From the NCBI GenBank assembly GCA_014549065.1, contig JACDOX010000007.1:11763648-11827647 (forward strand): DNA of 64,000 bases, given 5' to 3'. Made by a program: the position numbers and the translations under genes. The DNA comes from Cardinalis cardinalis. Lineage: Eukaryota > Chordata > Aves > Passeriformes > Cardinalidae. The notes beneath the pieces are model-generated. The model saw nothing but the letters and a program-made list of their open reading frames with translations, had not been told where the DNA came from and did no database searches. The stretch's first letter is position 1. Every line of letters begins with the position of its first letter. This document shows positions 23,031 to 37,032 of this stretch, piece by piece.

Positions 23031-26000
23031 TAATGCATCATTCTGTACATTCAGCTAATAAGTAAAGGGCAGCAGAAGAATAAATTAAGCTAAACAATAC
23101 AAAAAGGCAGTCAGGGCAAGGTAAAATACTAGAGAACACACATTACAAAGACCGTACTCCAAACAAAAGTGTATTTATAGTATTACTTTGTATCAAGCTA
23201 GCTTTTTACAGGGTAAAGGCCCAGCTGCTGGCTTTCCAGCCCATTTAATCTAGCTAGNACTGATTTGCTGTGGACTCACTTTAAGGGCACTTCTTTGCTT
23301 GACTTTGCCCATCTCCAGTTCCNTTCCCATTTCTCTCCCTCCTGCTCCACATGGAGAACATTCACTCCTAGAACCACTGTCCTACACCCAAAGCTACTCC
23401 AGCGCACAGGAGAATAGTTCACCATTCCCTTCATATTCCCATGTCTGAAGAGGCATTTGCCTCTAGCAAATACTGACAACAGAAATAAAAGCAGCAAAAT
23501 AAACAAATCAACCTCATGTTTCACCAGGGAATCTGCCCTCACCCTGGTGTGTACATTCTATCTTGTATTTATTTCTTTATTTCATCAATAAAAACCACTG
23601 AGAAATAGCAATAAATTAGGATTTTTTCAACATGTAATATTATTAAAAAAGCAGTGAAAAAATATTGGTATACTGAATGCCACTTGCAGACACAAGATGC
23701 TAATTTGAAGGAAAAAAAGGTCATTTAATTCTTCTGTCATTCAATATTAGATGTTGCAGGACAGTTTGGGCTCTCCTTCTCTTCCTCCTGTTCTCACATT
23801 TTTCTTTTAGGCTAGCATTTCTGTGCAGTGGATTTGCTGTTTCAAAATATTATGTCTATTGCATAGCAATTTTGGAATTGAAACTCTTAAGTACCATGAA
23901 AAGCAGGGCTTCATAAATCTGGGAGACAGATGCTTATATTACCTACTATTATTAAAAATAATTTAAAAGCTCAGGCTTGTATCTATAATTGCATTTCTCC
24001 CCTATTTTGCTTGCTTGTTATTTTTAGAGTGCCTGAAATGAGTGCCATCATTGGCTAAAGCCAGATATAAGGTTACAGAGACTAGGCAATTTTCCCTGTG
24101 AAACTGTGGCAAAAAACTCTTCTTTTTTTTTTTTCCTTATCCATCTCCTCCAGACAACATTCACCAAGATTTAAACTGACAGTGCCCAGTACATTTCAGC
24201 TATTAAAGAACGTATAAACACAAAGATATCTGTGGTAAAAGGCTGAAAGAAAGACTGGAAATGTTTCCCATTGTGCTCCTGAGTCCTTCTCCACGTGAGT
24301 AGTTGTTGAAGCTGATGCAAGTTCTCCACGTCAAGAGCCAGCAGACTCTCCATGCAACAAGCCAGCACCCTCTGCCTTCCAAGTCTGCAGGGGGGACAAG
24401 GTTTGAGAGATACAGCCCTTCTCCTTAAGAACTGGGCTGGTTCTGGCTTATTCCTTTCCTGCTTTTGTTAGAATCCCTCCTCATCTGCCTAAAAGCAGTG
24501 TAATGTGAGGTGATAAAAACGAGACCCTGAGGAAACTTTCAAAAGGACAGGGAGGTAAATTTCAAATAACTGTACAATACTTTCAGGTCATCAAAAGCCG
24601 AAAGTAAAATTCCATATGACTACTGCATATTATAATCACTTTCTACAAAGAATTTCTTTCCAATGTCAAGATCTCAACTTTCTTCTATCAGTATTTTGCA
24701 ACTAGTGAATCACTGTCAATGCATTACTGATCCATCTCCCCTTTACAAGCCTTCAAATATAAAACAGTAAGAAAATCAAGACCAGATACAAACCACAGCC
24801 AAAACAAAACTACAATAAAATTCCACGTTTTCATAATTCTTCACACATAAATATCTTCCATCCTGCTGACTTGGAAACTTGTTCAGAGGTAGGTATAACT
24901 TTGAAGTTGTCGGAGGAAGCCGTGACAAATAGTCTGATGCAACTTCAATTCAGTTTTACCATATAGTGCAGTTCAAATAAAAGGTAAATGAGACCATATT
25001 ACTGGGCTATGCTCGAAGAGATTTAGCTAAGTTCTGAAATAATTATGTGGCCACCTTAATAACTCCCTTTAAGAATATTCTTGTAAGGGCAGTTTTAAAG
25101 ACTGTTGGTTTTTACTCATGCAGGCTTTTTGGTTTCAAGCTAATAGGACTGTTCTATAATTATAAATTAGTGATAGGCAAAATATACTTCCTTTTTTAAG
25201 ATCTGTAAGATACTTTTTGGTGCAACACTAACTGTCAGATGGCATTTTATTCTTGCCAAATCTCAACAGCATCTTGAGGTTAACAAGAGATCTTCCTCCA
25301 ATACTACTTTTGTTCTGGGAAAGGCCTTGATGCCTCCTTCCCTCCATTTTCAGGCCTTTGCCCCTGGTTCTGCCCCTTGCTGACTCACTGTCAAGCTTGA
25401 GACTTTTTGTGGTTTGACAGGGTCCCATTTCTCTGATTCCTGAACCCAGCTGCCAGTGACCAGAACTCTTTTCTCTCTCACATTTTCTGCAAGCAGGATA
25501 TAGAAAAGCTTTTTGTCCCATCACAGCTGTTATTCTGGACAGATAATACATAAACACTACATTATATGGTAGGAACACAGTAGGAAAACAGTAACTCCTT
25601 TACACCTCAGTCTTGCTCAAACTAGTAAAAAGTGTCAAGGCTATGTGAGGGAATGAAAATTTTAATTTATAAAATGCTTTGGTTAATGTTGTCTCTTGTC
25701 TCCTTTAAAACACATCAGGAAAACCAAGAAGCAATTGCAGAAAGTGATTTCACTTTTCTAGTGGTAGTTTTGTAAATTTGTATGACTATATTACACCCTT
25801 TGTAAAAAATCAGAGCCTCTTCCTTAACCTGAGACTACACCAAAAGAAAAAAAAAACCTTTGATAATAATGCAGGTTTAACATTTTCTTGAGATGGGGCA
25901 GATTTCCAAATGTAAAGAGGAAATTGCCAGGAAAGATCTACAAATGATTTTGGGTCAATGACTTAAATACAATCTCAATTGATGTCAGTCCCAATACATA

Positions 26001-26960
26001 TATATGTTTTTATATATTTATATTGACCCATGTTGCCTGAGTCATAAAACTGTAATCAGCTTCGGGCTTTTCATGCCAAAGGCAGGGGTAGCTTCATATG
26101 CAATGAAACACTTGCATTTAATCGAGACTCCAGATCTGGATTTTGAGACAGCTGGAAACTTTTATTAAGTACTGGCACTTCTTAAAACTCTATTTGGATT
26201 GAGTCAAACTACATCAACTTAAAGAAAAAAAAAGAAAAAAATAGAAAAAGGGGATTTTAAAACCTATTATGCTGAGAAAACTAATCTTATTTTTATTTAT
26301 TCTATGAGGATGCAATCTTACAGTCAAAAAGTTTACAGAGTAACATCTACTGTGGACATAAATTTGTCCATCCTTTCAGAATCCCAAAGCAGTCTATTAC
26401 CATGAAATTGGCTGGTCTGTGCTTGAAGTTAAGAAAAAAATGCACATGAAATACATATGTATGTGCATTTATATATATATACACAGATATAAAAAAATAA
26501 AATGTCAAGACTCAAGACTATTGGAATATTTAAAGATGGAGGAAAAAATCTATTAAAATTTAGTTGCAATCACTTAAATAGCTACAATGATTCATCATCT
26601 TAATTATGTTCTCAATTAGGACTATAATTTCTAGGGTTTTTTTCTTTTTCATATTGTTGGCTGGTCAGATACACACGGCTCCTGATGTCTTCTAGATATC
26701 CTGGACACTGTCTGTGCAGCACACAAAGAAATTCTTTTTGGATAATTAATTTCAGTCTGTTCTTGTCCTACACAATTTTATGAAGCAGAAATTATACACA
26801 ATCAAGGATTTGCAAGTTTTGTCTCTAATAGAGGAGAGTTCATTACCTATAGCACAAGGACCTCTAAAATCAAAAATAGAGTAACAACACTTCATATACC
26901 ACATGCAGTGAAAGGAAGTTTTAAAAATGCATGCTATGGGAGATACCATTTGCCACTTAC

Positions 26961-27153
26961 ATCTGTTATCATTTTCCCTCTGGTCTTGTTTCTTTCCCTG
27001 TGGTTAGCTCGTTTCTGTTTTTGCTGCAGGACTCGTTCCCTGGTGGTGCGGTACTCCAGAGCAAACTCACTAATAATCTTGCAGAACTTATTGATGTTGA
27101 CTTCACGTATCGCGTAGGGAGGATGGCCCATAAATAACAAAAATGAATGAAAC
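26961..27153 (-). CDS. FHOD3: FHOD3 window exon 7: end of FH2, basic C-terminal tail
   Basis: This 193-bp exon completes Arg569 and encodes 64 more residues (570-633): FHSFLLFMGHPPYAIREVN, then INKFCKIISEFALEYRTTRE, then a strongly basic helix RVLQQKQKRANHRERNK ending TRGKMITD. The acceptor is TTCCAG|GTTTC and the donor GAT|GTAAGT. It ends in phase 0 at Asp633. The next constitutive exon begins SGKFS, and this junction is where the microexon is inserted. The basic tail after FH2 is expected to contact actin or to support the DAD interaction; that role is inferred from the family. Confidence 0.96.
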
Positions 27154-28727
27154 CTGGAAAAAAGAATGAGTTATAAATGCAAAGGGAAAAATCCTTATTG
27201 ATGGTCTCTTGAAAAAAAACCAACCCTATATTTCACTGGATCCATTTATTGCTTTACTACCTCCCATCATTCCCTTTGTGCTACAGAATTTTCATGGATG
27301 CTTTGCATAACATTGGTATGTTTTATAATTAAAACCATGAAAGTCTAGCCTATGATAACTTCATCCTAGTCTACTTTCCCAGGCTGATGCAGGAGATAAA
27401 ATATTTATGGAACTCCATCACTTTATATGACTAATTTGGCACGTGAATGACCAGTTTCATTTCTGTTATAGAAAAAAATATTTATTAAGTTTCAATTCTA
27501 TTTATTTGTATTAAGCAACTTCAAAGAGGCTGTTAGGACTTTGGGCAAAGTCTAGACAAGAAGAATGCAGATTTACAGGCTAGCAAACACAAGAAGGAAA
27601 GAATTTCTGGTTCACAAAACTGACCATAAAATTATATTATCTACCAAGCACATTAGTTTGGGACACTCTCAGTTCACAGTTTTACTGCTTCTGTGGCATT
27701 CAGAGCTTTTGCACTATTTGCAGTTTTTACTATTGCTTCTATATTGCATGATTTACAGCAGCACACTGAATGTGTAAAAGTGATTGGGAATTCCTTTTAA
27801 CTGCATCTACATCGCTGAGGACAAAAAGTCTTCCCAATCTCAGAAAGATGCAAGTATATGAAAACATTTTTAAAAACTATCAAAGCAGTTGCAGGATATC
27901 AGAGGAGAAAGTTGGTATTTTTTTACTTGCACATGCATATGATAAACACAACAGGAAACTAATGAATTCACTTCCCTTCCATTGCAATTGGGATTTCTAC
28001 TTACCTGTGGCATAAACCCTAAGTCATTACAAAAATGAAAGAAGAACTGAATCAACTTCTCATGTGTATACCCACAAATTTGGGATAATTTGGAATCCAG
28101 TTCTTAACTTTGACCACAGGAATTTGGAAATTATCCAGAAGTCGGAAAACCTCTCACAGTTTCATTAAACTCAATGCAAATCCTAGGGAGAGGAATCTTA
28201 AATCTGTCTTCAACTGGCATAGGCATAAAACATATAGTCGAAGATTTTGCAAATAGGAGTAGTATTGCCTAGAAAAGAACTCATTGTACAAGACTGATTT
28301 CAGCTTCTGTATATGATGAATTTGTCAAGAGAACTTCATTTTTTTTTGCTACAGTCTGTTCTTGTTTCTGAGACAGTAAGTCAAGTTTCCTTAAAAAAAT
28401 TCCAGGGATAAACAGAAAATCTATCAACTTAACTATAAAGCTGCTAGCTTTTGGGGACTAGGAGGCAAAAGACACAGTTATTGTACCTTGGGAATAAATG
28501 ATTGCCTGGATGATTGCTTTTTTAAAATCAAAAATACAGAAATTTCTGGAGTGAGGGTGTTTCTTAAATGGAGACTATAACAAAATATGCACCACATACA
28601 ACCCAGTGACATTCCCTGCAGGAATGGGCATTAAATGCTTACAAAACACATATTTATGATGTCATAACTTATAATTTTATCAAGTCATTTACTATCAAGG
28701 TATTGCTGTCACAATATAATTCTGTAC
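27154..28727 (-). other. FHOD3: FHOD3 intron between exons 6 and 7
   Basis: This is a 1.6-kb GT-AG intron inside the FH2 coding region. It is AT-rich, with short unconvincing ORFs on both strands and no recognised repeat. Confidence 0.85.
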
Positions 28728-28918
28728 CTGTTAATTATTCTTCTATGAACAATCTTCAGGATTATGATTCTTTCTGCACAGTCTTTAAGGAACTCAGACA
28801 TTTTTTGCTTTAGACTTGGCTTCATTTCATGCTTTGCTATAGCCTTAAGGTGATCCCATGATGCTTTGCACCGTCTTTCCATCTGACACAAGTTTTCCTG
28901 GAGTTGTTCAAAGTCAAC
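28728..28918 (-). CDS. FHOD3: FHOD3 window exon 6: FH2 domain, C-terminal helices
   Basis: This 191-bp exon has phase 0 at its start and ends after two bases of an Arg codon. It encodes residues 506-568 plus the start of 569: VDFEQLQENLCQMERRCK, SWDHLKAIAKHEM, FLKDCAERIIILKIVHRRIIN. The acceptor is TTCCAG|GTTGAC after a CT-rich tract and the donor AACAG|GTACAG. The AG overhang joins the G of the next exon to make AGG (Arg). These are the long C-terminal FH2 helices that lead to the post subdomain. Confidence 0.96.
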
Positions 28919-31900
28919 CTGGAAAAAGAGAAAGGAAAAGAAAAGGTAACACTTGAAGTGAAAACACTGCAGTGGTATACCTGGATATCCAAGCAATGCA
29001 ATCTGTGTGTATGAAAGAGTCAAGGTAGTGGCAGCATGACATAAATTCACATTTTTAATTACTAGTAAACAATAAAAAATAGCTTTCTCTATCACACTAT
29101 GTCTAGGCATGTAATGCTAGTAAGGAAAAATTGAAAACAAAGAAATAACCATACACATATATTTGGTTTTATTCTGGAGGTCTAACATCTAAAGAAGGGA
29201 CAAAAAAAAAAAATTGTGATGTGTTTTTTCCCTTGCTAATAACTTCATGTTTGCACCAAGCAACTGCATGACTCAGTTCTTTCTGAGGTAATACAAAAGT
29301 TTCTCTTTTTCTTAATCCCTTTCTCTACTACTCAAAGCTTTTTATACCCTGTTTACTGCTCACTGTTGTATCCCGCCAAGCATTCTCCATTTTAGGAAGT
29401 CCTTGGATCTATTCCCTAGTCATGCACTGACTTGTTAATAGATGATCTAGTTCTAATCACAAAATTTGTGGGCCAGAATTTTTTAAAGCTCTTTTGAAAG
29501 TATGTGTTATTTAGTGATCTCAGCACTAACTTTCATCCCTTGATATACAATACCAATTTACTGGCTTATAATGAGATCATATAACGACTCTGAAAGTCTC
29601 TCAACACAGTTAAAATAAATGATTGCACCTTACAGTAACATTCATCAGGATAGAGGCCAACACATTCCACAGAAGGTGAGGGAAAGCTTCTCCTTTATTC
29701 ATCAACCAAAAAAGGTGTTCAAATCGTGATACTCTTATAGGAGACACTCAGGACGTGTTGCTAACAACTCAACAAAGTGCATCAATGACCCAGCCACAGC
29801 ACACAACAGATGAGAAAAATAAAGCTACCCATGTTCTGGAATTCTGGAGAAAGGAAAAAATTACTTTATAATACCACTTCACAGTTCAGATGAACTGAAG
29901 CTATAAAGTATAGACTTAGTTCTCAGATTCTAAACACATCAGTGCTTGGGATGTTACAGTCTCATACTCCAGTTAATTCCTTAATGCTAAATGAAAACCA
30001 GTGTCAGGGGTAGGTTTTATTTCATTCTTTTTAGCTGTGTGCAGCATCCATCTATACTGAGAATAGCCATAAGAAATGCATTATTATTAAAAAGCTCCTG
30101 GTATTGATTTGATTTGTTTATGCTGTGATTTATAAAGTGATGAATTTTTCCTCTTCCCAAGGAAATAGAAACATCCTTTGATCCACTCTGCTATTCAGAA
30201 AAGCCCTGCAGGCAGAGCAGCTGTGGGGTATTTGCTTTCCTTATATCCATATCAATGCATATGTTGAAAAAAAAAAAAAAGTCCTTTCCAGGTCAGTATT
30301 TTCACTGTTGATGATAAACACATTGCTGCTCTCCACAGATGGTGTATCTAAAACACACATGGAGAAAAATACTAGCATTCCTGTTAAGAGAAAAAAAGAA
30401 TTACAAGGTTTAGGTCTTCTCAGTAAGAATTATCCAACCTGGTTGAGGAAGAATCTCAGCCTCTGTAGCTGAGAAATTTAAACTCACGACATTTTATGAC
30501 AGAATGAGTTTTATCTACCAAAAAGCTCTGAGGTTCAGGCTTGTAGGGGTTCAAAAAATGTCCTTGGAGAACAACAAATCTGGGGGGAATGTGGTGAATT
30601 CCTGGGCCCTTGAAATCTGCCAACAGTCAGCACATTCACATGAATGGGAAGTTTCAGCAGGGATGGAGGCTGGCAGGTTGGGCTATGGGACATTCTCAAG
30701 TTGTTTGAGCACAAACAAAAATTCAGTCCTCTGTGGAAGTCCTAAGGAGACTGCAGTAAGAACACCACCTGAACTCTCCTGGAATAAACCTCTGTGGAGC
30801 ACCGGAGTGCTCAAGCAGGAGCTGTAGAGTCCTGGAAGGAGTAAAGAAGGAACTCCAACACAGGATAATATACTTGTGTATTCCCCAAAGGCAAACTGTA
30901 CAGCACCTGAAAGAATGTGCCAAACCTTCATGGAATCTCTGTCTGCCAGCTCTCTAGTGTTTGGTCACTTGCTCGTGGACAGAAAGGAGTATACTTGCAG
31001 AAAAACATCCTCATGTGAAATATTAAAGTTCCAGCTTTTCTTGGATTCAGTCAGGTACGCCACCTGAGACTTTAAGAAAGGCTATTTCACCAGTGCCAAT
31101 TTTGTGTGTAGACACAGAATCCATTACATTTCAGCCTGCTCCAGGTCTGTGGTTCTGCTTAGGATATTATATACAAATATAACAGTAAGAGTGATGAGAA
31201 ATCCCAACTACAAGAGATCCCCAATCATGTGTTCATACGATAAGGAGAACAAAAACTTGTGTGGAGTAATAATGCCAATCATTCAATATATTATACATAA
31301 AGAAAACATAAAAAGGCATTTGTAATACCATACTACCTCTTTACCAGTTCACACAGCATTGCTAACGGAGCATGGATTGCACCTTCTGATTTATGTGCTT
31401 AATTCCAACACTTCACTAAAGGAAATAATGATGTATAATAGTAGAGAAATATAAATCCTCTTTTTTGTTCATTCTTTATTGAAACAAAAGATGCACCAAT
31501 TCTTGGCTGCAGGTGGATGGTCATGCTGGGACTAAGAAGGAACTCAGGTGAGTTGTGGCTCCACCAGGAGAGCTCAGCATATGAGGTACTCAGACAAGAA
31601 CTGCTGTGGCATTATTTTATAATTATGCTCCACTGAATAAAAGGAAGCACTAATCTGAAATAGTCAGTACAGCTTTCTTGCTGGACAGTAGTGTACAGAT
31701 ATTGCACCTGGCCCGAGGATTTGGAGGAAGGTGGAAAAATATATTCTTCTTCCTCCTCAGCACATATATGTGCAAAAGACACACAGCTTGCTTCCTGAAT
31801 ATAGTATGTATTGTATAGATGGCCGTGCCCCGCCCCTGTTGCTCTTGATGGGCTGCAGCTGCGATGTCCTTAATTGGGTGGTAGCTGTGGCTAGTCCAGA

Positions 31901-34900
31901 TAACTGGGATAAGAGAGGGTGGGTTGGCCTGAGTCAGGGAGAGCCTTGGAATGAGCCCTGAAGAAGCAAGTGCTGTGAAGAGCTTCCCCCAAGAAAACAC
32001 TGAGAGAAGGTACAAGACTCTTTAGAAATATGGTTACAACACCTGAATAGTTACCTTCTGCTAAATTTTTTAAAATTAATACATGTTCTTTTCTGTGGGG
32101 AAAAAGAATGAGTGGTTTTAGGCTGTAATGCAAAATACAGAAGTCCTTTCTTTCAAACACAATGAAATGTTTATTTTAATTTGGAAATGAATTTAAAAAC
32201 AGCAACTTTCTAAATGGTTCTGGGATATATTTGATATGTTCCTCATTCTTCTGGCCAGGTTCCTCTCCATTCACAATCACACTAGCTAAAAAATATTCAG
32301 AACTATTGGTATCTGTGAAATCTTTTGCTAGGCCCACTGTTCAGTCTTCTGAGAAGTGCCTTATAGATACTGTTTGATCAGAGGGGAGTAACCAGAGACA
32401 GTCTAAGCAAACAGGATGTAAAAGCCAGTTTATGTGACAAAAGCCCCTCAGAGAAAGCCTCAGCAAACCACTGCCCTAAACTCACTAATGGACAACTTTA
32501 GAATCAAAAATCTATTTTTCAATTTAACACAACACCATATTTTGCACAAATGACTCAGAACAAAGAATAAAACCTTCCAACCACATGCCAGAAACAGCAG
32601 CACTCTAATCACTTTATATCATTATTTACTGTTTGCTACCATAGAAGCAGATGACTTTCCCATAAACAACAAAAATAAAAAGAATTCTACCAAGTTTCTC
32701 ATTCCACTGGGCTGAGAATTCAGTACCTCGTGACAGACCTACAAACAAATGTACCAGAACAAACAGCTTCTGTTCTCACTGTTTTTCACCTGACTCAAAA
32801 ACTGCTACCACCATCAAATGGCTCAGCATTTACTTTTCTGCTCATTCTGGTTCCCTGAACATTGGTCCTTACAAGGCCTATTTTTTTCCAGTTCAACTTC
32901 ATCCAGTATCACATGCCATGTATAAAAGTTTAAAACTTTCTCATTCACGAAATACTACACCATGCTCCAATCATTCAGGCAGGACACGGATCAGGGAGCC
33001 TTTCAGGTCTTTGGGTGGGGGTGTTATTCCTCTGTGTGGCCACAAATACCTCATGGCAACACAGGAATTGCACACTTTATTATTTGTTGGGAGAGAGAGG
33101 AATGGCTGCTTTGGGAATTAAATGCAGTAGTTCAAACCTGAAATGCCTTCCACTATATATTCCCCAGGGCAGCATATACAACTCCAGGTATGCACTGCCA
33201 TGCACTGCAAACAACTGCAGCCGCTGTGAGATAAGAGGTAATTTTTCTTCAGCTTTCCCTTAAGCTGGAATGTGCTCTACAAACACGTTTACTCTTCCAG
33301 CTAAATCTCCTCTAGTCTTTGGTCTAAGCTCCTCCACTGCTGCAAAATACAAAACCATCCTAAAGTCAAAGATACTGTACCTAAATACACTCACGTTTCC
33401 TGCCTCCTGTGTTAACATTCAGCTCTTCAAAAGGGTCAAAGATGCCACAAGTGGATTGAAGCAAAAACCCCCAAACAAGGAAATGAATGGGAACTGATGA
33501 AAGACTTATTTTCAAAAACACTGTATCCAAAGTTTTGTTCTGAAGGCCAGTGAATAACTTATTATATAGCCTCAGCATGCTTGTATAAGATTTCTATTGT
33601 TTGATACTCTATTGTTTATTGGTATAGCTTGCTTCTTTTAGTGGTGAACATATAAAATCCAGATATTTTCTAAGGAAGACCTGGATTTCTGCATTTTTTT
33701 CATAGTCACAAGGTGCATTTAAGAGAAGATTGATGCTTTCACAATGACATGTTGTCTTAAATGTACAATAAAATGACAACTATTTTATTGTACCTCATAG
33801 AAAGATATACATAACCACATACAAGCTTTCTCTTTTCAAAGTTCAAGATAGTTTCTGCAGCAGACCACAGTCTAGTCTGAGCTGTTTATAATTTAGGGTC
33901 AGACCGTTCATTCTCACATTATTACAGGGATGCGTTCTGGCAGGGAACATGAAATCTTCCTCTTTTCCTGAGTTGGTTCAGTGCCAAAGGAAATTCTGAG
34001 AATTGCTCCTTGCAAACACACTGTCATCTGAGAGCAGCGACCTTCTGTGGCGTATGTTCAAAACTCTGTCTCCTCTAATATTTCCAGACTGGTTTCCTTC
34101 ACCAAGTGTCACAAGAATTATCCCAAGACCCTTGTGAGTCTGACTTGCACACTGTGGGCATGCATTTTAACCAAGATAGATGCCAGCTCTCTTAAGCAAG
34201 CAATATATAAAGAAGGTTCTGCTTAGACATTTCTAATTCCTGGGTAAGAAGTGGCATCCTGTGAAAATAATTTTGGAAATGAGAGCACCTGAATCAACCC
34301 ACTAATGAAAAATTACAGGACAGAGGTGGCAGAGGTGCTTACTGAGGTATGACCAGATGAGTCTGCCCAATGGTACACACATCTCTACTGCATTTTACTT
34401 CATTAAACAATATCCTAACTACATGGGATCTTTTTGCAGATGCTGTATGGCAGTTTCCACAATCTGGGACAAAGGAGAGCCATACCAGACAGTAGTGACG
34501 TAGGTCCCCTCAGATAGTGTTATGTCACCTGCAACAATTCCTGCAGTCATATCACCTGGAATGCTACTGAAACACCACAGTGCCATCAGGCACATGTGCT
34601 AAACTTCATCTGCTCTCTTTAAGACACAACCTCAAAGTCTCATTTGCCATGGAAACTCCTTCCCCCTTGCCCCAGTATGCTCTGTAGCCAACAGGATCTG
34701 CCTTTCCCTGCTCTGCTTTCACCTCTGCTCCTGCTAGCCCATGCCACAATCTGAGGCAGCTGCTGGCATCACAAGGAATGACTGCAAGAAACCTTGCATT
34801 CCTGGACGTTTTTTCCATGGAAAATAATTTGACTTTTGGCATTTATTTTTGTTTGAAATAATGTAGGGAAAACATACTTGAATGATAACTGCACACAAAT

Positions 34901-37009
34901 ACTTTCTGTCAAGCGAGACATGAGAAACCGCACTGAAAGAATACAGGAGGCAACATGATTTTCCCTACCTTTTTTAAATTTACTTTTTTTAACCTTTCTC
35001 TGCTTTCCACTGTATCAGGCAGAAGCTACAGCATGTCAAATATCACTTCTGTTCCAGCCAGCTCCTGCCTCCTTATGCCTCCCTGCTAAGGTCCTTGGAG
35101 GGCAGGCTGCTGCAGGCTTCCTTCTCCCCTGTGTATGCCTCAGGCTCATCCTAAATTCTTTCCCATCAGCAATCCTTGTCCCCTCCTGTGTTGCTAACAT
35201 TTCCTATTTCTTACTTTTAAAAGCTGCCTGCCTCTCCACTGCTTAGTAGCTATGAGAGTCCTGTGCCCAAGTGTCTTGCTGCAGGGGTAAAAAACCAGAC
35301 AGAAGTTTGACATCTTGCAAGTCAATTAAAATCAGGGGAAAAAAATGACAAGTATAGTTCATCTACAGAGCTGGCCAGTTTTCAGGTGCACAGGGGAAAT
35401 ATTTATGGGTTAGAGAGAGAAGATGAACATTTTTATTATGAACACATTTTTTATTCACTAACAGAGGAGATATTGGGGTTGAGGCAACCACTTCTTAAGG
35501 AAATTTCTAGGAACAACACTCGATCTTAACTGCAGAAAGTCTGAGAATCTGTGTCAGTATTAGGTACATCAGTTTTGGTACAACTTCAGTGAAAAAAACA
35601 ACTTAAAATATCCAGAAAATAAGAAAGGCAAATGATTTTAATCATGTGATACTAAATAATCAGTGCTCTGCATGACTTTAGAAATGCTTTTATTTATCTA
35701 GAATTGTATTTTTTTTCTAATGTGTCTGAGTTTTTTTTGGTGCCATTTATGACTTCAGTCCTTCAGTAAAAAGCCACAAGTTTTGCAATAGCTATACCAT
35801 TTTGTTTCTGGTCTTTCTAGCTCCTTATTGGTGGGGCAGCCTGTTTCCTTTATGTTTTTGGGTTTTTTTCTTGAACTAATGCTCAGGAAATTCTTATATG
35901 ACGCGCATTTCAGGGGAAGGGGCATCTCTGTTTACAGGATGGAAATTGTTTAGCCTTTGTGGTTTCTGAAAGATGTTTGTAGGCAAAACAGAGCTCAAAA
36001 TACAGCCTAATCCACAGTGATATATTAGTTCTCCTTTCCTGTCAGCTTTCCTAAACCCAGATTTCGCCTTGTCTGTGAACATTCCCTTGAAGAGGGCAGC
36101 TTGGATGGCTTCCACATCCTAACTCTCTGATTTGTGGCAGCTACGATCAAGTGGGAATAGAGCTTGTTACAGTAATCCATCAGTGGTTTAACACATGCAG
36201 GAACATCCCAAGGAGGGAGACCTTGGGCGACACAGGGAAGGTTAAGGCTATAATTTCTCTTAATGTGATTTTGTCTGGCCTTTTTGGATTTTCGTCCGCT
36301 TTGGGCAGGGCCATTGGATCAGCAAACCACAGACTGAAAGACTTTGCTCAATTTTGCACGCTCTTAGACCTATTTTTTTTTTTTTAAATGACAGCAGTAG
36401 GTTAAGCTTTCTTCCACTTTCTATGATTGAAAAATTTCTACTTGGGAGAACACCATACATGGTGGTGAGAATTTTGGAAAACAAAGGCTCTCCTCTTTTG
36501 TGGTAATTTTTCTTCTTAGTGATTAACTTGATCCCAATCAAAGAAAAAAGGGAAATAACTTCTTAGCAAAGAGAAGAAGCAGGAAATGAGAAACCAATAT
36601 AGCTAAATGTTAAAAAAGTAAGAATCACTAAAATTAAAAACAAAAACACAATAGAAAGTTAAAATCTTCCAAACATGAGAAACCAAACTCACTGAAGGCA
36701 ATAAACCAGAGCCTAAACATAGGCTGTACAAGAGGAAAACTAGGAGAAAAGAGATGGAATCTAAAGAGAAAATATCTAAGGATATAAAACAAAAGCCACA
36801 AACCCCTTTATGGTACCAAAAAGAAAAAAGAAAATATGTAGGAGGTCCTGGATCACCAGGGAGGAAAGAAACTGAGGAAGACAAAAATTAGAGAAGGGAA
36901 GCAAGATGATTTCTTTTCATCCAACTTCACCACAGAGGATGTTGGGGAAAAACCTACTCTAGTGCTCCTTTCCTTTTTCTGTATTATATTTTTAAGAGAT
37001 GTGAACTGA

Positions 37010-37032
37010 TAGTAAGGTTTGAAACCTTACTA
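37010..37032. repeat. Perfect inverted repeat, 11-bp arms, 1-nt centre
   Basis: The left arm TAGTAAGGTTT (37010-37020) is the exact complement of the right arm AAACCTTACTA (37022-37032), around a single G. The function is unknown. Confidence 0.9.

Larger units (their letters stand above)
21499..26960 (-). other. FHOD3: FHOD3 intron upstream of the microexon
   Basis: This 5.5-kb intron runs from donor GTAAGT to the microexon acceptor. It contains (CAAAT)n (22003-22024), (GTTTT)n (22443-22466), (CTAT)n (22966-23030) and AT-rich tracts near 25996-26026, 26221-26252 and 26449-26485. No exon was recognised apart from the microexon. Confidence 0.8.

Noticed and set aside
31790..31990. GC-richer stretch resembling an LTR fragment
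   Set aside because: I could find no matching terminal repeats, target-site duplication or primer-binding site, so no element is claimed.
36603..36884. Hydrophobic minus-strand ORF (93 codons)
   Set aside because: It arises from a purine-rich plus strand (Phe/Leu/Ser-rich complement) and has no start, splice or homology support.
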